DNA from: a virus
Virus record (IMG/VR): IMGVR_UViG_3300006853_000021
Coordinates: 1-52,215 of that record
Direction: 5' to 3' (one strand)
DNA length: 52,215 bases
Part shown: positions 1 to 11,083 of the stretch, piece after piece
Layout: the number at the start of each line of letters is the position of its first letter
Numbering within the stretch: the first letter of the stretch is position 1
Translations under genes and position numbers: made by a program
Notes under the pieces: generated by a model
What the model saw: only the letters and a program-made list of their open reading frames with translations
Databases searched by the model: none
What the model was told of the DNA's origin: nothing

Positions 1-3000
1 GACCATCTCTTTGTATACCTACTTTGTGGGCGCTTTCCATGCGTACATAGTCAATACCATCTTCCTGCATGCGATTATACAATGTGCCGAGCTTAGTGCC
101 CTTCACCCATCTATAGAATAAGGGAGCCCAGGATGCTTTATCCAATGAGGCAAGAGCATTGCCATTTACTACTTGCATACCTGAATGTACCAGCTTCAGG
201 ATAGGGAACTCAACAGTTGTGTCAGCAGGAGCTTTGAGTAACTCATTATCTGCAGCTCTCAGAGAGTCGGAAGTATAGGTATAGAGCCCTTCTTTGGCTC
301 TATCCTGACGCTCCCAGGCCAATTCCCATTGGAATTGTCTCTCCTGTACATTAGTGAACCTACCACCTGATTTCCATAAGATCTCCCGGTAGGCTGTATT
401 AGACAGGTATGCTTGAGCATCTGCTTCGTTGCCCTTTCTATAAGGCTTCGCCTTTTCAGCTCCGATTGCATCCTCTATTTCGTCTATCTGGTTGGATTCA
501 AAATCTATGTCAAAAACTGTGATAGTTGTAGCGAATTCTCCAAAGTGGTGCCATCCGGGGTCTCCTTCCTTGAGAAGGACCTCGTTGTTCACCATGTTTA
601 GTGCTGTATTCGCCCACTGGTCAAACCCTTCAGAGGTTTCCAGTGTGTCGACGTGCATGACCTCTCTTCCTGAGAGGAACGATTTGATACGTTTCAGCTC
701 ATCTTTATACTGTGCAGGGTCTCCAAAGAAGAACTTATGCAGCTCAATATTATTAACGATATAGTTCATTTCACGGAAGCCCAGTAATCTTACTACTTCC
801 GTGCGTGTAAAATGTTGTCTCTTTCCCAGGTATGTATCCAGGAAGGTTCGATCAAATCCATTTAGCCTGTACTCATTTCCATCTGTGCCTGATATGCCTA
901 TAATCTTCCAGTCAATGAGATTGTTAAGTACTGCTTCTGCTTTGCGCTCTGCAAACTCTCGAATGATAGGACGTAGCTGCTCCTCCGTAATAATTCTGTC
1001 CAGGGGATGCTCATTGTCAATCACCGAGATATGAATCTTATCGACAATCTCCTTTGGTAGAATATCTTTGAAGAAGCGTAGTGAGTTACCTACAGTCCTG
1101 TCCGCTATCTTTCTATTTAGTGCTACGATATCTGTACGATCACCATAACCTTTGGCCAGTTCCACTTCTGTGTCCAGCCAGTTATACATTAGTTTGGTAA
1201 GGCGTGTTATTTCATTAGAGCGACTTGAATCATCCCCAAAGAAATTCTGTGCATTTAGGAACGTGCCCGAATTTATAGCCCATTCTGTCTTGGCATCTGC
1301 AGGGAGCAACGTGTAGAACACGCCATTTAGGTTATTATTAATCTCGTACAGCTGACGTTCAGCTTCAGTAAGCTTTGAAGCTGATCGGTTATCCTGGTTC
1401 CATGTCTCTCTTCCTTCCACTACACCCAGTTGAACTGCACGGTTGAACTTACCATCCGCATCGAAGATTACACTGTTTAACAGCCATGAGTCTTCATGGA
1501 ATATGTCGTTGAAGTATCCCATTTCCTTCTTGCTGAGGAATTCATCCCTGGTTGCTGAACTGTTCGCATCATTCAATACTGTAGACACGAAATTATTCAG
1601 CACAAAATTGCTCGTAGGTTCATTATCCAGATTCGGGTGCTGTGACTGCGTATCATCACCTGTTATATTGGTTACATAGATTTCTGCCAGGTCGCTCAGG
1701 CGGGAGTCAAAATCCATATGCTTTGCCGACATAATAGGGATCTGAGTCTTCTCCCTGGCAGCTTTCTCTATAAGAGATTTTATATTGTTGACTGCCTTAT
1801 TGAATTTTGCCTGATCGCGGGCAGATAGCCTGTCGTACTCTTTTTTCTCTATATCAATACCTACTTTGCTCAGGAATCGTAGATTATCTGCAATCCCTAT
1901 CACAGATGGCGAGAATATAAATACGTTCTCTCTGCTGGCCATCACTATACCCGATCCCTTTATATCTGCTATCCAAGCTTGCTTTATCTGATCTATCTTC
2001 GAGTTTAGCACACTGGTCTTGAAGAAAGTATTGCGCTGGAAATCCACAAACTGTCTGAAGAATTCAGGCTTCTGCTTGGAAAGGGTATTCTCCAGCGAAA
2101 GCAATAGTTTGGCCTGGTTAGGAGTCTTGCCTTCGAATCCCCTATCGAAGCTCAATCTGTTAATCAGGCGTTGTACATTCGCATCTATTGGCTTACGATG
2201 CTCCCGATCAGATGTCATCTCCTTGAGACGCTTCACAATATCATACAGCCCATTTATATTGGATGTATTGTGTAGCATATAGTTGAATACCTTCGCATAT
2301 TGGACCTGTTTAGGCAGGAACATTAGCGAATTATCCCTTTTTATGCCAATCAGCTGCGGGTTACGAGCAGCTCCTATAGATGCTGCAGTTGCCTGCTGCC
2401 AGTAAGAATCTGCCATTGTAGCAATCAGCAACTTCACCTTTAGCGAAGCTGAATTCTTGGCATCAATCCTAAATATATCGCGATCATATTCAACCTGATT
2501 TGCACTGTCTCCTACTACATCTTCTTCTACCTCTTCTGAGAAAGCAATATTTCCTTCATCATCTATCACAAACTCAACATTGAACACGCGCATATATCGC
2601 TTGTGTTCTCTTGTAAAAGAAGGCCAGTTATCCTTGATACGTTGCCAGTTCTCCAGTATAGATCTTATCTGGTTTCTCATAGCCTCACGATCATCATCTT
2701 TAGTCAACCTTTTATACCTATCATTGAATTCGGCAGCTAGTGTATCTCCATATTTTGGATCTGTCTGCTCGAAATAGTGAACTAATCTTGACCGTAGCTT
2801 TTCATACAATATCCACGAAGCGGCACCTCCCCCCTCTTCTATATTGGAGACAATATCCGAGGCTTCGCGATATGCTTGCTGGAACATTTCTATCGTCATC
2901 CCTTGCAATACATCCTGTACAAATGCTTCAGAGAATTGCTCAAGACCTACTTCACGGAATGCAGATTCTGCTGTATCTCTGAGAGGAGTAGAGTAGTTGC

Positions 3001-6000
3001 GGTAATACCCCTGATTCATACGTTTGAACAGGAGATTCACATCATATTCGTCACCAAAGATGATACGTTTGATGAAATCAAGTAATCTGCGCAGAAAGCT
3101 CTTAGCTTTTGGACCCTGTGGTAATGTGCCATTCAGCTTGTAATCACGGAACTCCTCAGCAATCTGTTCCTTCGCTTCCTTAAGACTTGCTTCGGAAAAG
3201 TTCTTGGTCTGGCCGGTGAATGTTTTAAAAGTACCATCACGGCGCAGAAACTCATTATATATATCCTGCTGCTCGCTCCCCGAAAGGAAGTGATTCCAAA
3301 TTACTTCGAATGCTTCATGGTATACAGTTCCTACTTCGGCATGCTTGTATATATATACCATCTTGTCACGTAGTGCACCCCAGGCAAATCCACCTGAAGT
3401 AGTACGTAGCAAGTGATCTGTCTGACGGATCAGAATATCATCTGGTATAATACGATGGAACTCCTTAAATTCCTCAGCGAGATTGGCTCTTTTGTAATCG
3501 TTATTAGCAGGGTTGAAAGCACGATACTGATCATCTCCTTCTTTCTTTCCTCCGTTACCACCAAGCCAGGGCATGTCATTGCCACTATTGGTATCATCCT
3601 TCTTTATCTGGCTCTTACGTATATTATCGAGAATAATCTGCTTGACTACCTCTGGTTTTGTAAAGGGCTTAATAGGTTTGCCCTCCTCTATAATACCTAC
3701 AGGTGTCAGATCTATTATATTGTCCTGGGCATCACGAACTACATCTTTGAAAACAAGTTTTACCAAGCTTCCTCCCAGATCGACCTCTACCCACTGTAGT
3801 TTTTCTGCTGCACCACCTACTCCTTGCGTCTGCGCAGCCTGTTGTGGTATGGGCTGCTGTGGTTGAATGGGGGGAGGAGTTGGGGATGAGGTTGGCTGTC
3901 CTGACGCACGGGCGTACAGATGACTGTCAAAGTCAATTCCCTTCAGGACGGAATATTTTTGGACAATAGGTACTTCTCCTTCCATAGGCACAACAATGTG
4001 TGTTGTCAATGGAGGTTCGCCCCTATTCTTACCATCAGGAGCTTTCGAAGAGAGTAGGTAATAGTTGTAATTCTTCCATCTGCGTGCAACCTTTACTTTA
4101 CCATCATATACGTCAAGTTCAGCAAATTCAAGATCGTTTGCCTTGGGATTCCTTGCAATACGAAGTAGCTCCGAATTATTTGTTACATGGTACAAATCAT
4201 TTAGGAAATCTACTATTCTTCCCCGGTGTAAATCCAAACTGGCTGGCGCTAATTGTATAGGATCCTTTGACGTTCCTAAAAACAGGCTTGATCCATCTAT
4301 TGTGATAGAGTTCGGTCCAGCCATAATACCCTTCTTTGGGTTTGCCAGGTATACTACCTTATTCAGGAATTTGAATAGAGCTGACTTATTCTCAGTTGAT
4401 GAGCGATCAGATATCACTTTCAGTAATTCGAATATATTTGCTGCTTCACTCTGTGTAAGCTTACGTGTGTTCAGGAATTCAAGATTGCCCCCAAAATTGA
4501 GTAATGGGGTTCCGAGAGGCATATTAATACCTGCTTTTGCTGCTGATATACCCTCTCCAGATGCATTATATGCACCAAGAACAGCTACATTACCTTGTGT
4601 TGCCACAGTAATAATAGGCAGGTCCATATCTTCCTCGCGGATAAGTTTGGATTCTACCACGCTATTACGTGTATCGTAGTTTGCTACATTCGGTCTTCCA
4701 CGACTTACATAAAACTGGAAGATGGGGGTTCCTTCAACAGAATCAACAGCGAGTATTTCTGCTCTCTTCTCTCTCCACCAATCCTGGACCTTTTTCTCGT
4801 CAAGGTTCTCTTTGTTAGTATAGCGCGGACCATTCTGGAAAGTAATATCTGTTGAAGCCAGATTAGTATAGATCAAGCGGTTGGGATTTGCCTCGCGTGT
4901 GATTTGGCTGAGTACATTCCCATTTTCGTCCACGTAGTAAAGCTCCCTCCCCTCTCTGAGAGCGATGATCTTATCGAGTAACTCCTCGCTCCCGGTAAGC
5001 TTAATCATTTCATCTCGGGCAGGTGTACCATAGTCAGCTCCCTCCTGAGTTAATCCTACTGCTTGCTGGTAGATGAAGTCGATAAAATCACTATTTACTT
5101 CCCACATCTTGAAAGTCCCGGGCATTTCAGGCTGCCGCTGCGTAAGAGCAGCTATGATTTCATCATGGGCCTTTTGAGGATCAACATTCATATCCACTAC
5201 ATATACTGCACGGATAGATGAATTATTCGGATCGTCGCCCTTATCAGTAATCCAATCTTCAGGAAATCCGAATAACTCCTGCGTTTTAGCTGTGATAGGA
5301 ATGATTCGCAACTTCCCTTTATTCTCCTGATTGAACAGTTCAGGATTACTGCTTCCCAGATTAAACAGGAAATTCTGATGCCTGCGTTGGAAATTATCAT
5401 CCGGCGTAGTACGTACGTTATATGTAGGATCTGTAGTTGAATACAGACCGAATGCAAGATCCTTCTTGTCTTCTCCAACTACTACATTACCAGGCTGATC
5501 GTTAGGTGGGGGAGCACTTCCATCTTTCGTTGTTGCATCATCCACCTCTTCATTAATGTCTTCTGTGAACTTATCTTCCCTGAAGAATACATCATTTGGC
5601 ACAACTGCTGTTGAACCATCTTCCTTCTCTATAACTACCCCATTTGGGTTCTGACCACGTACTTTTACCCTTTCCGGGTTAACAGCTGGGTTCGGATCAA
5701 TATTGACGAAATACCATGCGTCCTGATCGAATATGAACTGCTGATTCTGGGGAGATTTTACAATTACACTCGTAGGTGTCGTCTGCTGTGTAGTTGCTTT
5801 TGCTGGGGCGGGCGCAACAGGTGCAGTGGCAGGCTGAGGAGGGGTACTAGCTTTCTGCTGCTCTCTGGTTATAGTATTGAAATATTTATTGAACCCTTCT
5901 TCGGAAGAGAGCTTTTCAAATGCTTCGTTCGCAGCTTGCTTCATTTTCTCCAACCTATTCAGGTCTATACCATATTGGATAAGCTGGTTTACTGCTTCCT

Positions 6001-8422
6001 GAGGGATAGTAACACGAGGTTCATCTGTCTCACCATTAGCTATAAAAGTGAGTATATCAGCAAATATTCTGGCATATTTATCACCAGAAAGTTCTTTCTC
6101 AGAGAGTGCTGACTCAAGGGCTTTTAAATGCTTATTCAAAAGGTTGGCCCTTTTGGTATCAGCCTCACGATCAGGAGAAGTTTTATCATCCAATGCACGC
6201 TGTAATACTCCAGCTTCTTCCTTTAACCGGTTAATATATCTCTTTACAGAATCTCTGTTAGTGAGCATGCGTACTGCCTGAGGGCTCACTGCTGGTGTTA
6301 TAGCTGATATGGCCAGTGCAATTGTACCTTCCCTACGTGTAGCTTCAGGTAATACACGAGCCAGATATACCAACTCGTCTTTCCATTGATTGAATTGGTG
6401 ATATTTTTCATTCTCCAGCGACTGTTCTGCATTGGCCGCACGAGATTTATATGCAAAGGGGTTAGTAAAGGTATTCTCAATCAGGTTATATGTATCTCTG
6501 ATAGATATTGCTTCATTCCGAAGTGCATCTACGTATTCTGTAACAGTACGTACATTTTCAGTTGTCTTATCAAGTCCAAACGCCTTTTTGAACTCCTCAT
6601 CACTCATATCCTTGAGCATATTGAGTTGTTCTATTCTAACATCGAACCTATTTGCTCTGAGACCACTTACTACGAAATTTACGAACTGCTCATGCTGGAA
6701 GTTCTTGTACTTGAATACATCATTATTACGAGCAGCTTCTTTCATATCCTCAGCAATACGCTGAGATTTTACTGCTGCGTCATAGTTATTACGGATAGTA
6801 CCTGTGATACCTTGAGAGTTTAGCAGATTAAGTACTGCCATTCTCTCCTGATCATTTCGTGACTTAGACAGCACGTTCTGTACGCCACCAGTTAATGCAC
6901 CAGTGATAGCTCCAAGGAATACGCTTTCCAGGCCAGAATCTGTCCCATATGCACCTTCCATCCCCTCTGAGATGGAATGCATGATATTGTTCATCTGGCT
7001 GCGCGCATCCCACGGAGTTTCGTCCTTCATGTACTGTGTACCTGGGATTCCCTTATCGTAGAGATAATTTCTTACATAATAGTTTTCTGTACCAATCTGT
7101 GTAGCATATTGTCCACCTTCTTCGAAAATACCTTCACTAAAAATAGAGGGTGCTACAGGACGTATCTTACTCCATATTTTGCCAGCAACTGTTGAAGGAA
7201 CCACTTTTTCAAACACATCTATTGACCCTTCTCTGAGACCTATTTGCGATGCACTCAGCTCTTTTTGTATAGATGATCGGAAACCAGCCTTTGCTGCAGT
7301 AAACGGCTTCAAAAAAGTCTCAAATTGTATTGCATTTGATATACCAAGAAGTACCAGATTGATACCAAATCTCGTATTGCCTGCTGCTTTTGCATATCTC
7401 TCTATATCTTCCAATTCTTTGCCTGTTGCAGAGTAACCATTTTCGCGCTGGTAAGCTGTGAGCAATTCCTCACGGACTGTATTATATCCTTCGCGGGCTT
7501 CGAATCCTGCTTCAGAGGCGGCAGATCCATATAATGCAAGCGCATAACGCGTACCATTGAGTGCTCTGGTAGCAGCAGCTGCACGTGCCAGTGATTCAAG
7601 TTGTACAAGCTGCTGAGGCGTCCGCCCCACAGCCTGTCCGAGTGCCATTAAATCTGATACCTTATCTGCGCCTGTGAATATCTTGTTTAAATATAGTGCT
7701 GCTCTACCAATCTGGTTAGCAACCAATGGGATTTCACCTATTCCTTTTGTCGCAGCAGCTACTATAAGATCTGTTGCAACAGCACCACCAATTGCACCTA
7801 TGGTAAAGCCAAGATTCTTCAGAAATTTATCACCCCAGAAGTTAGCAAAGCCCCCGGAGAAAGGGACTGCGCTCATAAAAGGATGCTCCTGTTGCCATTT
7901 TGTATAATAGTTAGGAAAATCGTTCTCAAGATTTTTGAGCCACCTGTCGATGTCAGCACCAGTTTCTGTATTCCAGGGCTGCCCGGATCCGATAGAAGCT
8001 ACAGTATCCGGAATTGCTGTAACAGTGTTCCAGAATGTTCCCGCCGCGAAAGCACCTGTCTTGACAAGTGCATTTGCCCATTTATTATACCATGGTTGGG
8101 CTTTACCGAAAGCCTCCTCGCTGTCCTCTCCAGGGAGTATTGATCTATATCTTGGGTTGAATACTTCGGATGCACTGAAAGAAGGTATACGACCAGGCGT
8201 AAGTTTATCCTGAGTTCCAAGAACCGAGGCATTGAATTGCTCCATGAATCTTTCGGAGTTCTCTGCAGGCGTAAAATCACCTGTTCCTGGAATAGGAATG
8301 GGAGCAATATTGGGTACCTCGAACCCACCAGGAGAAGGTAGGTCTTCAGTGAGGAACCCAGGGTCGCGCTGTTGGGAAAGGATATCCCCTTCCCTGAGTA
8401 TATTCTCTTCTGGTAAGGCCAT
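1..8422 (-). CDS. Giant virion protein with crAss-like RNA polymerase region (3' end outside window)
   Basis: An open frame of 2,807 codons runs from the ATG at 8422 (overlapping the previous stop as TAATG) to the window edge without a stop. The N-terminal ~850 residues are helical with a hydrophobic Gly/Ala-rich stretch near 205-240, as in proteins ejected with phage DNA. Two Pro/Gln/Ala-rich linkers lie near residues 857-885 and 1505-1530. A metallopeptidase-like HEAFE motif is at about 1702. From ~2660 to the edge, the series NEADAQAY...YREIL, then a Lys/Ser-containing segment, then FxSAxKVG-like ESAHKVG resembles the first double-psi barrel of crAss-like virion RNA polymerases. The catalytic DxDGD motif would lie beyond the window. 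Family knowledge: such polymerases are packaged, injected and transcribe early phage genes. The polymerase call is from motif memory and is moderately sure; a giant virion cargo role is surer. Confidence 0.68.
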   Translation of the reverse strand, partial: MALPEENILREGDILSQQRDPGFLTEDLPSPGGFEVPNIAPIPIPGTGDFTPAENSERFMEQFNASVLGTQDKLTPGRIPSFSASEVFNPRYRSILPGEDSEEAFGKAQPWYNKWANALVKTGAFAAGTFWNTVTAIPDTVASIGSGQPWNTETGADIDRWLKNLENDFPNYYTKWQQEHPFMSAVPFSGGFANFWGDKFLKNLGFTIGAIGGAVATDLIVAAATKGIGEIPLVANQIGRAALYLNKIFTGADKVSDLMALGQAVGRTPQQLVQLESLARAAAATRALNGTRYALALYGSAASEAGFEAREGYNTVREELLTAYQRENGYSATGKELEDIERYAKAAGNTRFGINLVLLGISNAIQFETFLKPFTAAKAGFRSSIQKELSASQIGLREGSIDVFEKVVPSTVAGKIWSKIRPVAPSIFSEGIFEEGGQYATQIGTENYYVRNYLYDKGIPGTQYMKDETPWDARSQMNNIMHSISEGMEGAYGTDSGLESVFLGAITGALTGGVQNVLSKSRNDQERMAVLNLLNSQGITGTIRNNYDAAVKSQRIAEDMKEAARNNDVFKYKNFQHEQFVNFVVSGLRANRFDVRIEQLNMLKDMSDEEFKKAFGLDKTTENVRTVTEYVDALRNEAISIRDTYNLIENTFTNPFAYKSRAANAEQSLENEKYHQFNQWKDELVYLARVLPEATRREGTIALAISAITPAVSPQAVRMLTNRDSVKRYINRLKEEAGVLQRALDDKTSPDREADTKRANLLNKHLKALESALSEKELSGDKYARIFADILTFIANGETDEPRVTIPQEAVNQLIQYGIDLNRLEKMKQAANEAFEKLSSEEGFNKYFNTITREQQKASTPPQPATAPVAPAPAKATTQQTTPTSVIVKSPQNQQFIFDQDAWYFVNIDPNPAVNPERVKVRGQNPNGVVIEKEDGSTAVVPNDVFFREDKFTEDINEEVDDATTKDGSAPPPNDQPGNVVVGEDKKDLAFGLYSTTDPTYNVRTTPDDNFQRRHQNFLFNLGSSNPELFNQENKGKLRIIPITAKTQELFGFPEDWITDKGDDPNNSSIRAVYVVDMNVDPQKAHDEIIAALTQRQPEMPGTFKMWEVNSDFIDFIYQQAVGLTQEGADYGTPARDEMIKLTGSEELLDKIIALREGRELYYVDENGNVLSQITREANPNRLIYTNLASTDITFQNGPRYTNKENLDEKKVQDWWREKRAEILAVDSVEGTPIFQFYVSRGRPNVANYDTRNSVVESKLIREEDMDLPIITVATQGNVAVLGAYNASGEGISAAKAGINMPLGTPLLNFGGNLEFLNTRKLTQSEAANIFELLKVISDRSSTENKSALFKFLNKVVYLANPKKGIMAGPNSITIDGSSLFLGTSKDPIQLAPASLDLHRGRIVDFLNDLYHVTNNSELLRIARNPKANDLEFAELDVYDGKVKVARRWKNYNYYLLSSKAPDGKNRGEPPLTTHIVVPMEGEVPIVQKYSVLKGIDFDSHLYARASGQPTSSPTPPPIQPQQPIPQQAAQTQGVGGAAEKLQWVEVDLGGSLVKLVFKDVVRDAQDNIIDLTPVGIIEEGKPIKPFTKPEVVKQIILDNIRKSQIKKDDTNSGNDMPWLGGNGGKKEGDDQYRAFNPANNDYKRANLAEEFKEFHRIIPDDILIRQTDHLLRTTSGGFAWGALRDKMVYIYKHAEVGTVYHEAFEVIWNHFLSGSEQQDIYNEFLRRDGTFKTFTGQTKNFSEASLKEAKEQIAEEFRDYKLNGTLPQGPKAKSFLRRLLDFIKRIIFGDEYDVNLLFKRMNQGYYRNYSTPLRDTAESAFREVGLEQFSEAFVQDVLQGMTIEMFQQAYREASDIVSNIEEGGGAASWILYEKLRSRLVHYFEQTDPKYGDTLAAEFNDRYKRLTKDDDREAMRNQIRSILENWQRIKDNWPSFTREHKRYMRVFNVEFVIDDEGNIAFSEEVEEDVVGDSANQVEYDRDIFRIDAKNSASLKVKLLIATMADSYWQQATAASIGAARNPQLIGIKRDNSLMFLPKQVQYAKVFNYMLHNTSNINGLYDIVKRLKEMTSDREHRKPIDANVQRLINRLSFDRGFEGKTPNQAKLLLSLENTLSKQKPEFFRQFVDFQRNTFFKTSVLNSKIDQIKQAWIADIKGSGIVMASRENVFIFSPSVIGIADNLRFLSKVGIDIEKKEYDRLSARDQAKFNKAVNNIKSLIEKAAREKTQIPIMSAKHMDFDSRLSDLAEIYVTNITGDDTQSQHPNLDNEPTSNFVLNNFVSTVLNDANSSATRDEFLSKKEMGYFNDIFHEDSWLLNSVIFDADGKFNRAVQLGVVEGRETWNQDNRSASKLTEAERQLYEINNNLNGVFYTLLPADAKTEWAINSGTFLNAQNFFGDDSSRSNEITRLTKLMYNWLDTEVELAKGYGDRTDIVALNRKIADRTVGNSLRFFKDILPKEIVDKIHISVIDNEHPLDRIITEEQLRPIIREFAERKAEAVLNNLIDWKIIGISGTDGNEYRLNGFDRTFLDTYLGKRQHFTRTEVVRLLGFREMNYIVNNIELHKFFFGDPAQYKDELKRIKSFLSGREVMHVDTLETSEGFDQWANTALNMVNNEVLLKEGDPGWHHFGEFATTITVFDIDFESNQIDEIEDAIGAEKAKPYRKGNEADAQAYLSNTAYREILWKSGGRFTNVQERQFQWELAWERQDRAKEGLYTYTSDSLRAADNELLKAPADTTVEFPILKLVHSGMQVVNGNALASLDKASWAPLFYRWVKGTKLGTLYNRMQEDGIDYVRMESAHKVGIQRDG

Positions 8423-11079
8423 TACTTATTTTTCTGGAGTAAAGCGTCAATATATTGATCGTTCACCATACCGAGAAACCTGGTTATCTGTGCCTCGGAT
8501 AGGAGCTGACCAAAGTTAGCGGTTTTTTCTGTCCACTGCTTTGTGTCTTTATCATATACGTATAGCTTGGCCTGAAGACCGCCATTCTTAAGTGGCTCTT
8601 CGACGTGGTACATTACTCCATACTTCTTGAGAGAATTGTTGCGAAGTGTAAAAGCCGATGATCTGCCCGTTCCATCAACATCTGTTGTTACGCGTCCTGT
8701 GCCTCGTGTAAGTTGAAGTGCTTCACGAATGGCCTGGAAGTTATCAAGGAATTGATTGGCACCAAATAGATCTTGGGCCTGTGCCTTACTAATATCTACC
8801 TCGACTGGTTTATCTCTGACTGTTGTATTGCTTGCTCTGAGAGCATAGCGATCTCCGCCATAAGACATGAGTGAGTAAGTAGTATTGCCAGCATTTGCTT
8901 TGTTCAGCATGGAAGATAGATCGTCCTGATCATAGAGAGGATTTGGATTTTCCTTACCTTCCTTTGCAATACTATTGAGCAGATTCACTACAACCGCCTG
9001 TGTACCACCCTGATCCTCCTGTTTGAACGCTTCTACCACAAAGGAAGTAGGTTGGTCCGCACCTACAATGCTTCTCACTGCATTGTTCATATAGGTATTA
9101 CGGTTGTTTATGATGGCCCTGGCTCTGGTATTTATACTCTCATTCACACTATTCAGCCGGTTGTAAATCTCCCTCTCTGGTCCGAACATACCGGCGCTAC
9201 TATTACGTTCCATAGTCTTGGCAATACGTTGCTCTGATGGTGTCATGATTTGACGCGCTCTTGCCCAGTCTATTTCGTTGTATGGTACACCCTTTTCATC
9301 TCTGCGTTTCCTCATTACCTGTTCCAGCTTGCTATTGAAATCTACCTGCTGCTGAGCATTCCATACCTCCCCCCCTCCAATATCCAATGGTTTGACATTC
9401 TTTAAGAGATCTTTAGTATTCCATACCTGATCTGCTTCTCCTTGCAGCCCATTTATTGCAGCTTTTCTATTCTGTACACGCCTATCAGTAGTAGAGAGGT
9501 TGTCAAAATAAGTCTTCACTCCATCAGGAACTTGTTCTCCTCTATCGTACGACTCCTTGAATTTGAGAATAGTAGCCTCTGCCTCATTCTTTATGAGGTT
9601 TGGATCCTTCCCAGTCACATTATATTCGTATCTGGGTGATGTTCCATCCGGATTACGTACTACCTTGACTAGGTCTGGTCTGGCCTGTGCGAGCAATGCC
9701 ATCTTCTGTGTTTCAATGCCCTGCTCCATCTGAGATGTCTCATCAACAAATTTACTGGTGTTGATAGCTTCCAATTGTTGCTGGTCAATAGCCTCTCTGA
9801 TAGCAGCTCCGGTGAGAGTAAGAGGTGCTCCATCAGCCCCAATCCCCTTTTTCCTCAGCTCTGCCTCAGCCTTCATACGCTCAATACCCAGTCTTTCACG
9901 ATCTATATCTACACGCTGAGCTTCCAGACCTATCCTGGCAGCTTCAAACTGTTTATTGACCAGGAATTCCTGGAATTTAATGTCATTCTCTCTTTTGCGC
10001 TCAGCAGCCATGAAATAAGGATTCTCTTTGTAAGTGAGTGCATTTTCTGCATAGGCAAAGCCATCCCCAAATCTGGTAAGCCAATTCTGCATATATAGGT
10101 TAGCCTTGTAACCTTCAAGATTACTATCTATGGATTGTATATCCTTACGATAATCATTCTGATATTGAGTTGCCCTCTCTCTGAGAGAGGCGATGCGTGC
10201 ATCTACCTGAGCAACATGATTTGGATCTCCCTGGTTGGTCTGCCTATCTACCATAAGCCCTTTGATGGCATCATTGATCTGCTCCAGCCTGTAGGTATAG
10301 CTGGCATCAGATACCTGCTTCATGGTATTCTTATCGTAATCCTTGTAGTTGTATGCACCATCAATACTGAGCTGCTGCATGTCGTTCGGGTCCAGTGATG
10401 CACGAATGGCTGCCTGTATACGCTCCGGAGTTATTCCTTTTACAGATTTCTCCATCATAGCAAAGTCTATTTCTGGCAATCCATCCTTACCTAACAGAAT
10501 ATTTCCATCACGCCCGCGTTTGTATGGGATATCTTCTAATGTGGAATTGGGATCTAAATCCTTGATCACTCCGAGTACTTTCTTATTGACATCTGTAAAT
10601 GGAGTATAATCTCCATTAAACACAGATGAAATGTCTCCATCAGATAGCCAGTTATTGACCTGCTTTTGGAAGTACCACTCATTCGAAGGCGAAGAAGCTC
10701 CTTTGGATTGAGCCTCTTTCATCTTTGCCATTCCTGCTTTATATCGACGTGTAGATTGCTCAGCCCCCTGTATGATAGGATCACTGGCTATTTTGGATGT
10801 GAGTACACCCACAGAATTTACCAGTTGCTGATTGGAGAAATCACGCTGAACGATCTTACTTACTTCTCCCTGCAACTGCATAGTACGCTTCTGTAAATAG
10901 TCTTTCTGCTCAGGCTTGATTACTTCAATACCTGCAACAGAATCTATATAAGATTGGACCTTCCTTACCCCTTCATTGTACTGCATCTGCTTTGCCATGC
11001 CTACGCGCACATAGTCATCTACAGGCAGCTGTGAGATATAAGGATTGAATGGTATAAGTTGGTCTGTAAATGATGCCAT
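8422..11079 (-). CDS. Virion cargo/ejection-type protein, 885 aa
   Basis: An 885-residue, largely helical, charged protein. The N-terminus (FIPFNPYI-like opening, then PVDDYVRVGMAKQMQY near residue 20-35) matches my recollection of a conserved crAss-like cargo protein that precedes the polymerase gene. Long heptad-like stretches (residues ~390-440 and elsewhere) suggest coiled coil. There are no transmembrane segments. It starts 4 bases after the stop of the 1,776-residue gene, and its stop overlaps the start of the giant protein, so the three are translated as a unit. Likely packaged inside capsid or tail and injected with DNA. Its enzymatic function, if any, is not recognisable. Confidence 0.62.
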   Translation of the reverse strand: MASFTDQLIPFNPYISQLPVDDYVRVGMAKQMQYNEGVRKVQSYIDSVAGIEVIKPEQKDYLQKRTMQLQGEVSKIVQRDFSNQQLVNSVGVLTSKIASDPIIQGAEQSTRRYKAGMAKMKEAQSKGASSPSNEWYFQKQVNNWLSDGDISSVFNGDYTPFTDVNKKVLGVIKDLDPNSTLEDIPYKRGRDGNILLGKDGLPEIDFAMMEKSVKGITPERIQAAIRASLDPNDMQQLSIDGAYNYKDYDKNTMKQVSDASYTYRLEQINDAIKGLMVDRQTNQGDPNHVAQVDARIASLRERATQYQNDYRKDIQSIDSNLEGYKANLYMQNWLTRFGDGFAYAENALTYKENPYFMAAERKRENDIKFQEFLVNKQFEAARIGLEAQRVDIDRERLGIERMKAEAELRKKGIGADGAPLTLTGAAIREAIDQQQLEAINTSKFVDETSQMEQGIETQKMALLAQARPDLVKVVRNPDGTSPRYEYNVTGKDPNLIKNEAEATILKFKESYDRGEQVPDGVKTYFDNLSTTDRRVQNRKAAINGLQGEADQVWNTKDLLKNVKPLDIGGGEVWNAQQQVDFNSKLEQVMRKRRDEKGVPYNEIDWARARQIMTPSEQRIAKTMERNSSAGMFGPEREIYNRLNSVNESINTRARAIINNRNTYMNNAVRSIVGADQPTSFVVEAFKQEDQGGTQAVVVNLLNSIAKEGKENPNPLYDQDDLSSMLNKANAGNTTYSLMSYGGDRYALRASNTTVRDKPVEVDISKAQAQDLFGANQFLDNFQAIREALQLTRGTGRVTTDVDGTGRSSAFTLRNNSLKKYGVMYHVEEPLKNGGLQAKLYVYDKDTKQWTEKTANFGQLLSEAQITRFLGMVNDQYIDALLQKNK

Positions 11080-11083
11080 TTCT

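Noticed and set aside
661-700. CCTCTC-TTCCT-GAGAGG inverted repeat as a regulatory hairpin
   Set aside because: It lies inside the giant coding frame without a T-tract or boundary; it may be a spaced variant of the dispersed motif but was not counted.
6488-6506. ATCTCTGATAGAT and similar partial matches as palindrome copies
   Set aside because: They lack the TCTSAGA core and were left out of the counts.
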